From positions 1 to 12,423 of the forward strand of contig JAPUIC010000040.1 in NCBI GenBank assembly GCA_027297425.1: a DNA stretch of 12,423 nucleotides, given 5' to 3'. Under the pieces are notes generated by a model. It saw nothing but the letters and a program-made list of their open reading frames with translations, was not told the DNA's origin and made no database searches. Each line of letters starts with the position of its first letter. Position 1 is the stretch's first letter. The DNA comes from Nitrososphaerota archaeon (GTDB lineage Archaea > Thermoproteota > Nitrososphaeria > Nitrososphaerales > JAPUIC01). Position numbers and translations under genes: made by a program. This document shows positions 7,691 through 12,423 of this stretch, piece by piece.

Positions 7691-9283
7691 TTAGACTGGC
7701 TTTCTTTCTTTTTCCAGTCTTTCTCCCACTTTATAGTGCTCACCCTTAAGAACTAGTTCAGCATCCTGTTTACATACTTCGGGCCATGTGCCTAGCTCGT
7801 AACCAAACCAGGGTACCTTGAGTTTCAGGGATGGTAGTTTCTCTTCTTCCCAGATCTGTAATGCCCGGTCCATATACTCCTTTTTTGGTAGTGATATTGG
7901 TGGATATTCCGACTTTCTTGTTGCATCCATAAGCATTGCAGAGGAGCCTTCGCCATCAGGATAGGCCTTATCTGCTTCGGTATACCCTTCCTTGAAAACA
8001 GAAAGGTCAAGTCCAGGGACGCGCCCTCTAATGATTTTTACGTCTCTATGAGGCTGCATCCTCCAACCTATGGCCCAAATTACCGAATCCATATCTCTCG
8101 GATCTATATCATCATCGACAGCGATGAAGACCTTACCCCACCGTGGGTCGTAGGTAGCAGCACCCATTAGAGCTTGCATTGAGTGGGCAGGATGGAGTTT
8201 TTTCAGACTGATAACACACCACATAGCTTGGCTTATCTCATGCCATGCTACATCGATAATACCTGGAACATTGCATTGATTCTTTATGAAATTGAAGAAT
8301 ACGCTATCAGAAGAAACTCTTCTTAGCATACTACTTTCACTCGGAGGCATTTGGCTTACAATATGTGTGAAGATGGGCCGTTTTCTGGTAGTCACACACG
8401 TTACTTCTACAACAGGTCTATGATGCACCTCAAGGGCCATATATCCGGTATACTCGCCGAAAGCATTTCCCGGATCCCAATATTCGGTAGATACGAGCCC
8501 TTCGATTACAGCCTCTGCATGTGCAGGAACTTCAAGATCCACCGTTTTGCACTTAACTAACTCCATAGGCTCACCCGCCATTCCGCCTGCCACATCTATC
8601 TCATCAACACCGACCGGAAGTTTCGCTGATGCAACGTATGTCAGGTTTGGAGTAGCTCCTACGACGAATGCTACCGGAAGCGATTTGCCCTTGTCTTTTG
8701 CAGATTTCCAGTGATAAAAGCCATGGTTAACCCTTTGAATCTCCCAAAGAATCTTGGTTTTGCCAAAGACATGAGCTGAATAGTTACCGCAGTTTCTAAT
8801 ATTGGTGTCCATATCCTTGCTAATCATCTGAGTTGACGTTCGGATCTGACCACTAAAACCAGGGAGTTCTACTGGAATAGGCAGAGCCTCTAACCCGTGA
8901 CCGTCTTTTAGCAGATCCTCGCCTTGGTAGACTATTTCTTGAACAGGTCCGGAGGACACCATTATTGGTTGAATAGGTTCTGCCTGAGCCTTGGCCCATT
9001 TCTCTCTTATCTTTGGTGTTTCGCACATCATACCCATCGCATAAATATCTAGTGAAGATGCATAGATACCTGCGGCAACTTCGGCATCATACTTGTGGCC
9101 TTTTACATCGCTTACACTCTCAAAAAGAAAACCCATTCTATCTTCTTCAGCAAGTCCTCGAAAAGGAAGCCTTGCGATCGCACTAAGCTCGGTCTCCTTT
9201 ACGATGTTTCGTTTTATCCTTACTAATTTCCTGTGCTCCTCTAGGAACGCTAGATATTCCCTAAGATCCTTGTAATATCCCAT
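7691..9283 (-). CDS. UbiD-family prenyl-FMN (de)carboxylase with altered triad
   Basis: A 530-residue UbiD-family enzyme, near the usual length of about 500. Family members use prenylated FMN for reversible decarboxylation of aromatic or alpha,beta-unsaturated acids. Aligned by eye to fungal Fdc1, the metal/phosphate residues Asn168, His191 and Glu233 correspond to Asn164, His187 and Glu228. Catalytic Glu282 corresponds to Glu277 in AFGEYTGYM. However, Arg173 aligns with Ser169 (NCGNYSAH where NxGxYRxQ is usual) and Glu277 of Fdc1 aligns with Gly272. Other family features are AGGMAGEPMELV, VPAHAEAVIEG and the C-terminal IAVDDDIDPRD. No prenyl-FMN synthase (UbiX) gene is in the window. The ATG at 9283 is close behind a weak GGTAGG. 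The substrate is unknown; the archaeal mevalonate-pathway UbiD homologue is usually shorter, so I do not assign that role. Confidence 0.9.
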   Translation of the reverse strand: MGYYKDLREYLAFLEEHRKLVRIKRNIVKETELSAIARLPFRGLAEEDRMGFLFESVSDVKGHKYDAEVAAGIYASSLDIYAMGMMCETPKIREKWAKAQAEPIQPIMVSSGPVQEIVYQGEDLLKDGHGLEALPIPVELPGFSGQIRTSTQMISKDMDTNIRNCGNYSAHVFGKTKILWEIQRVNHGFYHWKSAKDKGKSLPVAFVVGATPNLTYVASAKLPVGVDEIDVAGGMAGEPMELVKCKTVDLEVPAHAEAVIEGLVSTEYWDPGNAFGEYTGYMALEVHHRPVVEVTCVTTRKRPIFTHIVSQMPPSESSMLRRVSSDSVFFNFIKNQCNVPGIIDVAWHEISQAMWCVISLKKLHPAHSMQALMGAATYDPRWGKVFIAVDDDIDPRDMDSVIWAIGWRMQPHRDVKIIRGRVPGLDLSVFKEGYTEADKAYPDGEGSSAMLMDATRKSEYPPISLPKKEYMDRALQIWEEEKLPSLKLKVPWFGYELGTWPEVCKQDAELVLKGEHYKVGERLEKERKPV

Positions 9284-9340
9284 CCTACCACTCTTCTCAG
9301 CCCTAGGTATATCTATGCTCCGAAATAGAGTTATGGTAGA

Positions 9341-9350
9341 TCTTAAAGAT
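9341..9350 (-). promoter_or_regulatory. Possible TATA box for the UbiD gene
   Basis: The minus strand reads ATCTTTAAGA, within a nearly palindromic A/T block at 9339-9350. It lies about 62 bp before the ATG at 9283, implying a leader of roughly 36 nt. This is a candidate only. Confidence 0.35.
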
Positions 9351-9360
9351 ACATCAAAAT

Positions 9361-9369
9361 CTTAAATTC
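9361..9369 (+). promoter_or_regulatory. Possible TATA box for the CitE-like gene
   Basis: CTTAAATTC is centred about 32 bp before the TTG at 9397, predicting transcription start near 9391. Together with 9341-9350 it makes the 113-bp gap a divergent promoter region for UbiD and the lyase. Confidence 0.4.
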
Positions 9370-9396
9370 AGTTATACCTGTAGGAATAGATGTACA

Positions 9397-10272
9397 TTGG
9401 AACCTCCTCGAAAGTTTTCTGGGAGACTCCGGACATTACTATTCATACCCTCTGGAAATGATAGATTTATTGATAAAGCTCTAGAGATGAAAGATAAGCC
9501 GGACGCTATAATTCTCGATCTGGAGGATTCCATCCAGAAAAAGAAGAAGGATGAGGCAAGAATCGCTCTCTCAGATTCTGTAAAGAAACTCTCCGTTTTT
9601 CCCATAATAGTTAGGGTAAACAATGCAAAGTCGATACACTTTAAGAAAGATATAGAGCAGGCCGTCATAAATCGTGTAACGGCCATCCAAGTTCCGAAGG
9701 TTGATTCACCGGAGTTAGTAAGATCAGTATCTACCAAGATCACCGTTCTGGAAAAAGCTAGAGGAGTAACCAAAAATTCTATCTCCCTTATACCCATGAT
9801 TGAGAGCGCTTCTGCAGTCATGTCAGTTAGCCAAATAGCGAGATCAAGTGCTCGAGTTATCGCTTTAGCTTTCGGTTCTGGCGACTATGCTCTGGACCTT
9901 GGACTTCCGTGGACCAAAGAAGGCTTGGAATATGAAGCACCGAGGATGATAATACCAATAGTCGCCAAAGCGAGCGAACTATTTGCGATTGATGGGGTCT
10001 TCATGGATCTAGATGATACGAATTCATTCATGAAGGACTCGACCCGTAGTAGAAGATTAGGCTATCAAGGCAGGATGGTTGTTCATCCAGATCAAGTCAA
10101 GATCGCTAATTTAGCATACCTCCCTTCCAGGGAAGAGGTTCGTTGGGCAGTGAAAGTAGATAGAGCATATAGAAATGCCATTTCTAGAGACATCGGTGCA
10201 ATTAAGGTCGATGGTCTCTTAGTTGATGAACTTCACTACAAGTTAGCGAAACGTATCTTATCGAGTACATAG
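9397..10272 (+). CDS. HpcH/HpaI aldolase / CitE-like acyl-CoA lyase
   Basis: A 291-residue cytoplasmic TIM-barrel lyase of the citrate lyase beta / malyl-CoA / citramalyl-CoA lyase family, full length. It shows Arg12 in RTLLFIPSGNDRF, DLEDSI (41-46), Arg73 in VRVN, Glu136 in PMIES and Asp163 in GSGDYALDLG (the expected Mg2+ ligands), and GRMVVHPDQV (225-234). No citrate lyase alpha or gamma subunit is nearby, so a stand-alone CoA-ester lyase is more likely than citrate lyase itself. The exact thioester cannot be read. The TTG start at 9397 is inferred: no in-frame ATG or GTG is close, and the ATG at 9390 is out of frame. It is divergent from ubiD and ends 11 bp from the 3' end of the opposing tRNA gene. 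Confidence 0.9.
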   Translation: MEPPRKFSGRLRTLLFIPSGNDRFIDKALEMKDKPDAIILDLEDSIQKKKKDEARIALSDSVKKLSVFPIIVRVNNAKSIHFKKDIEQAVINRVTAIQVPKVDSPELVRSVSTKITVLEKARGVTKNSISLIPMIESASAVMSVSQIARSSARVIALAFGSGDYALDLGLPWTKEGLEYEAPRMIIPIVAKASELFAIDGVFMDLDDTNSFMKDSTRSRRLGYQGRMVVHPDQVKIANLAYLPSREEVRWAVKVDRAYRNAISRDIGAIKVDGLLVDELHYKLAKRILSST

Positions 10273-10328
10273 ATTCACAATAATGCGGGGGGTGGGATTT
10301 GAACCCACGAACTCCTTAGAGACGAGGT

Positions 10329-10341
10329 CTCTCCAAAGAAA
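10329..10341 (-). other. tRNA-Leu intron 2 (13 nt, position 37/38)
   Basis: TTTCTTTGGAGAG lies 3' to G37, the canonical archaeal site. Its removal is needed to bring CCTCG opposite CGAGG. The splice motif is relaxed: CTC (32-34) can pair with GAG of the intron, with an AG^A bulge and a short loop, more bulge-helix-loop than strict BHB. The cut could shift by one base because G flanks both sides, with the same product. Confidence 0.65.
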
Positions 10342-10348
10342 CCTGAGC

Positions 10349-10364
10349 GTCGCGCCTATACGGT
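10349..10364 (-). other. tRNA-Leu intron 1 (16 nt, position 30/31)
   Basis: The intron ACCGTATAGGCGCGAC interrupts the 5' strand of the anticodon stem between nucleotides 30 and 31. It forms a strict bulge-helix-bulge: bulges AG^A and AC^G flank a 4-bp helix of TGCG with CGCG (one U-G), and the intron closes CC/GG over a 5-nt GTATA loop. This is the substrate shape of the archaeal tRNA splicing endonuclease. Confidence 0.82.
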
Positions 10365-10420
10365 CTCGCACCTTTGACCAGGCTGGGCGACCCCCGCACT
10401 GAACAGAGTTGTCTTCGATC

Positions 10421-10430
10421 TTATTTTAAT
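10421..10430 (-). promoter_or_regulatory. TATA box for tRNA-Leu, possibly shared
   Basis: The minus strand reads ATTAAAATAA, about 28 bp before the tRNA 5' end at 10397, which fits archaeal tRNA promoters. The same A/T block on the plus strand would place a start near 10451 for the gene at 10479, so it may act in both directions. Confidence 0.5.
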
Positions 10431-10464
10431 CATTTTTTGATATTTCCAAAGCCTAAATATCGAA

Positions 10465-10470
10465 GGTGGT
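10465..10470 (+). promoter_or_regulatory. Shine-Dalgarno site that sets the GTG start at 10479
   Basis: GGTGGT, resembling the anti-16S sequence GGAGGTGAT, lies 8 nt before GTG 10479. That favours this start over the ATG at 10488 and over any start inside the tRNA gene near 10374. Confidence 0.55.
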
Positions 10471-10478
10471 CAGTTAAT

Positions 10479-11327
10479 GTGGAAAGGATGAGAAATCCGG
10501 AGGATGCTATAAAAAAGTGGGCGATTGGTCAGAATGCTCTCGTTGCAGGTATTGCTTCCGCTTCAGACATAGACCAACTGCAAGCAGAGGGACACAGACC
10601 TAGTGATATTCTCCCTTCTGCTAAAAGCGTCATAGTGATTGGTTCGTTACCTTTTGCAGGTACGTGGAGAATACCTGATTATAAGGTCGTAGGGGAGGTT
10701 GCGTTCCAATGTAATGAGGAACTCTATAGGATAGCATACCATATGGCTGATTATATCGAATCGAAGTACGGATACGAATCACTCTTTCCTCCCCCTGATT
10801 CAATAGGTAATTGGAGCCCACTTTTGGATATTAAGCGATGTGCTGAAATGGCTGGCCTAGGATCGAGATCTCTGGCAGGCGAGATGATCCTTCATCCTGA
10901 ATACGGTTTTCTCTATTTTGCGGTAACAATAACGAGCATGCCATTGGTTTCTGACGGTCCTCTCAAGGATCCCGTTTGTCCTGCTCCATCTTGCGTCAGG
11001 CTTTTTGAAAAGATTGGGACGACACCTTGTATGAACGCATGTCCAGATTGTCTATCAGGTACAATTAAAGATGGTCGTATAGTTTCAAGTAGATACGATA
11101 GGAACCGATGTGCTACAAGAGCTCAGTCGACATCACCACCTGCTCTTCAGAGACAAATCCTGGGGGCCGCTGAGGAAACTAACCCTGCAAAGAGAAAGAT
11201 GATAGTCCTCGGTGACTATTTCTCTAGAAGTGTGAAGTCGCTATCGTATCGAAGTCATTTAGATGCCACATGTATGGAGTGTTGGAGACCATGCCCTGTG
11301 GGTATGAAGTATAGAGTCAAAAAGTGA
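10479..11327 (+). CDS. QueG/RdhA-like 4Fe-4S protein, copy 1
   Basis: A 282-residue protein related to epoxyqueuosine reductase (COG1600) and the reductive dehalogenase fold; annotation pipelines would probably say epoxyqueuosine reductase, which I doubt for an archaeon. The N-terminal half has GHRPSDILPSAKSVIVIG (38-55) and AGLGSR...HPEYGFLYFAVTITSMPL (125-156), which mirror QueG. Cysteines fall in two groups: Cys167, 172, 184, 188, 191 (CPAPSC, CMNACPDC), and Cys211 with Cys265, 268, 272 (CMECWRPCP). The second group matches the QueG pattern of a lone Cys plus CxxCxxxCP, so two 4Fe-4S clusters are likely. The GTG start is supported by a Shine-Dalgarno site and by the conserved block falling at the same residue numbers in the downstream paralog. 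The gap to copy 2 is 12 nt. Function is unknown. Confidence 0.82.
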   Translation: MERMRNPEDAIKKWAIGQNALVAGIASASDIDQLQAEGHRPSDILPSAKSVIVIGSLPFAGTWRIPDYKVVGEVAFQCNEELYRIAYHMADYIESKYGYESLFPPPDSIGNWSPLLDIKRCAEMAGLGSRSLAGEMILHPEYGFLYFAVTITSMPLVSDGPLKDPVCPAPSCVRLFEKIGTTPCMNACPDCLSGTIKDGRIVSSRYDRNRCATRAQSTSPPALQRQILGAAEETNPAKRKMIVLGDYFSRSVKSLSYRSHLDATCMECWRPCPVGMKYRVKK

Positions 11328-11330
11328 GGT
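11326..11330 (+). promoter_or_regulatory. Shine-Dalgarno site overlapping the stop of copy 1
   Basis: GAGGT shares two bases with the TGA stop (11325-11327) and lies 9 nt before TTG 11340; a second GGAG at 11332-11335 follows. This supports the TTG start and suggests translational coupling. Confidence 0.55.
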
Positions 11331-11339
11331 AGGAGATAG

Positions 11340-12203
11340 TTGTCGAACCTCGCAGTTGCCGAAAAGAAGATCAAGGAATTCGCAAGAAAGAATGGTTCGT
11401 TGATTACTGGCATAGCTAGCGTATCTAGCATAGATGAGGAAGCGCCTAAAGGTCATAGGCCGTCCGAGGTACTAGAAGGTGCCAAGAGTGTAATTGTGGT
11501 CGGAGGAGGAAAGATCAACTTAGGCGCCTACAAAAGTCCGATGGCCTACATTCCCGGCTACATCTCCTCGGTGAAGGTTTCTGGCGTACATAGGATCGCG
11601 TTCAAGTTAGCAGATTTTATCGAAAAGGAGTTCGATCACTATGCTATCTTTTCACCGCAGGCGTTGTCAGGTGCTAATCAGCCGGTGATCGACGACCAGT
11701 TATGTGCGATAAAGGCAGGCCTAGGTACAAGGGCCATCGCTGCATATAGGGTTCTGAATAAGACGCATGGCTTTCTCAATTATGCCTCAGTGATAACGAC
11801 GATGCCTCTTGAGTCAGACACTCCGATAAAAAAGCCGGTTTGTCCTGCACCTGAATGTGTTGAAATGTATGAGGAGTCCCAGACTACTCCGTGTCTACAG
11901 GTTTGCCCCCAATGTCTGAAAGCTGAGATAAAAGATGGTACTATCAAGAAGATCAAGTTTAACAGGATGATTCATGAGAGCCGATCTCAAACTACATCCA
12001 CATCAGCGTTCCAGAAGATCTTATTGGAGGCATTGAACGAGCCAGACCCGGAGAAGAAGAAGATGATGTTGCTGGGCGACTTCTTTTCTAGAACAATTAG
12101 ATCGATGGCATATAATTATAATCTGAGCAATACTACCATTGAATGTCTCAGGGTCTGTCCGGTGGAACAGCGTTCATATAGTAAACAAAAGGCGAGAGGT
12201 TGA
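11340..12203 (+). CDS. QueG/RdhA-like Fe-S protein, copy 2 (second cluster degraded)
   Basis: A 287-residue tandem paralog of the preceding gene. Shared blocks include GHRPSEVLEGAKSVIVVG (38-55, same numbering as copy 1), KAGLGTRAI, GFLNYASVITTMPLESD, KPVCPAPEC and TTPCLQVCPQC. The first cysteine group is intact (Cys168, 173, 185, 189, 192). In the second, only Cys269 and Cys273 (ECLRVCP) remain: Cys211 of copy 1 is Met210 here and Cys265 is Thr266. A normal four-Cys second cluster therefore cannot form from these positions. The tail is basic (SKQKARG). The TTG start is supported by GAGGT and GGAG upstream. It is co-transcribed with copy 1 and the next gene; the two proteins could form a heterodimer. 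Function is unknown. Confidence 0.82.
   Translation: MSNLAVAEKKIKEFARKNGSLITGIASVSSIDEEAPKGHRPSEVLEGAKSVIVVGGGKINLGAYKSPMAYIPGYISSVKVSGVHRIAFKLADFIEKEFDHYAIFSPQALSGANQPVIDDQLCAIKAGLGTRAIAAYRVLNKTHGFLNYASVITTMPLESDTPIKKPVCPAPECVEMYEESQTTPCLQVCPQCLKAEIKDGTIKKIKFNRMIHESRSQTTSTSAFQKILLEALNEPDPEKKKMMLLGDFFSRTIRSMAYNYNLSNTTIECLRVCPVEQRSYSKQKARG
12196..12200 (+). promoter_or_regulatory. Shine-Dalgarno site before the last gene
   Basis: GAGGT ends at the base before the TGA stop of copy 2 and sits 6 nt before TTG 12207, the same stop-adjacent arrangement as at the previous junction. Confidence 0.55.
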
Positions 12204-12206
12204 ACT

Positions 12207-12423
12207 TTGGTACATGTAGTCACCCCTGAGATGTATAAGAAATACAAGGAAAAGATCCTTGGTCTGAGTAATGCCATTCAAGAGGGACAGAGGGGATTAT
12301 CGGTTCGAGAGATAGCTGATAAGCTCGGTCTCAAGCTTGAGGATGTTAAAGAAATACTCTCCATAGCAGAGAAAGATGTCCCTCTTAGTTGGTACGAGGA
12401 TGCTGAGAGATTCAAAGAAGAGA
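12207..12423 (+). CDS. Helix-turn-helix protein, 3' end outside window
   Basis: An open frame runs from TTG 12207 to the window edge (72 codons), starting MVHVVTPEMYKKYKEKI. Residues about 33-56 (GLSVREIADKLGLKLEDVKEIL) read as a helix-turn-helix of the winged-helix type, and WYEDAERFKEE follows. It starts 3 nt after the stop of copy 2 and has its own Shine-Dalgarno site, so it belongs to the same operon. A regulator of this operon, or a protein with a DNA-binding N-terminal domain, is plausible. The rest of the protein is not visible and I do not recognise the family. Confidence 0.72.
   Translation, partial: MVHVVTPEMYKKYKEKILGLSNAIQEGQRGLSVREIADKLGLKLEDVKEILSIAEKDVPLSWYEDAERFKEE

Larger units (their letters stand above)
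10284..10397 (-). tRNA. tRNA-Leu(CAG) with two introns
   Basis: The 5' end is at 10397 and A73 at 10284. The acceptor GCGGGGG pairs perfectly with CCCCCGC, and T arm GTGGG/CCCAC encloses TTCAAAT. The D arm GCC/GGT has a G-U pair and the AGCCTGGTCAAA loop typical of archaeal tRNA-Leu. A 14-nt variable arm (CTC-TAAG-GAG) marks a type II tRNA. The gene is 114 nt. Removing 16 nt (10349-10364) and 13 nt (10329-10341) leaves an 85-nt tRNA with a perfect anticodon stem CGAGG/CCTCG and loop CTCAGGA, anticodon CAG. Without splicing no anticodon stem forms. CCA is not encoded. A73 fits leucine. Confidence 0.9.

Noticed and set aside
7691..9283. Archaeal trans-anhydromevalonate phosphate decarboxylase
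   Set aside because: That UbiD homologue is usually shorter and would be expected to keep the triad; no mevalonate-pathway gene is nearby.
9390..9392. ATG just upstream as start of the CitE-like gene
   Set aside because: It is out of frame by one base with the lyase; the other frame does not give the family N-terminus, and no frameshift is needed because TTG 9397 works.
9372..9821. 149-residue minus-strand open frame across the CitE-like gene
   Set aside because: It is antisense to the lyase and covers its conserved barrel motifs; no independent coding evidence is visible.
10355..10364. Reading the tRNA anticodon as GTA or TAG from this stretch
   Set aside because: Neither has U33 before it, and the bases lie inside a well-formed bulge-helix-bulge intron. 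CAG in CTCAGG gives a perfect stem and the conserved U33 and purine 37.
10374..10478. N-terminal extension of Fe-S copy 1 beginning at 10374
   Set aside because: The extension starts inside the tRNA-Leu gene, has no counterpart in the paralog, and a Shine-Dalgarno site supports GTG 10479.
1..12423. CRISPR arrays, insertion sequences, toxin-antitoxin or defence cassettes
   Set aside because: I saw no regularly spaced repeats, transposase motifs, terminal inverted repeats or known defence domains on either strand.

Overview
The window looks archaeal, probably from the Thermoproteota/TACK side; Bathyarchaeia or a relative is my guess, and the sequence does not prove it. The evidence is a tRNA-Leu that reads sensibly only after removing two short introns, one with a clear bulge-helix-bulge, and that has no encoded CCA. 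Archaeal-type TATA boxes lie about 26-32 bp before several starts, often with almost no leader. The gene set (archaeal-type Lhr helicase, AmrS-type radical SAM protein, pyruvate phosphate dikinase) agrees. There are no CRISPR arrays, insertion sequences, rRNA genes or phage genes.

Layout. 1-2640 (+) is pyruvate, phosphate dikinase, cut by the left edge. A palindromic T-tract at 2701-2718 separates it from a convergent minus-strand group: a HIT protein (2745-3164), an unrecognised 104-residue protein (3225-3539) and an AmrS-family radical SAM enzyme (3591-4655). A 118-bp divergent promoter region follows, then a large Lhr-type helicase with a C-terminal zinc-binding motif (4774-7620, +). Converging on it is a UbiD-family (de)carboxylase (7691-9283, -), whose promoter region is shared divergently with a CitE-like lyase (9397-10272, +). 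A minus-strand tRNA-Leu(CAG) occupies 10284-10397. The right end is a tight plus-strand operon: two tandem QueG/RdhA-like iron-sulfur paralogs (10479-11327 and 11340-12203) and the start of a helix-turn-helix protein (12207 onward, cut by the right edge).

How the genes may work together. PPDK links pyruvate and phosphoenolpyruvate. UbiD enzymes add or remove CO2 on unsaturated or aromatic acids, and CitE-like lyases cleave or form acyl-CoA C-C bonds. With two low-potential Fe-S proteins next door, the right half could serve anaerobic organic-acid or aromatic metabolism, but only position supports this. Most notable are the doubly interrupted tRNA, a second Fe-S cluster site that is intact in one paralog and has lost two ligands in the other, and a UbiD protein that keeps its metal-site residues but lacks two of the three catalytic triad residues. 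I see no complete new defence or mobile system here.
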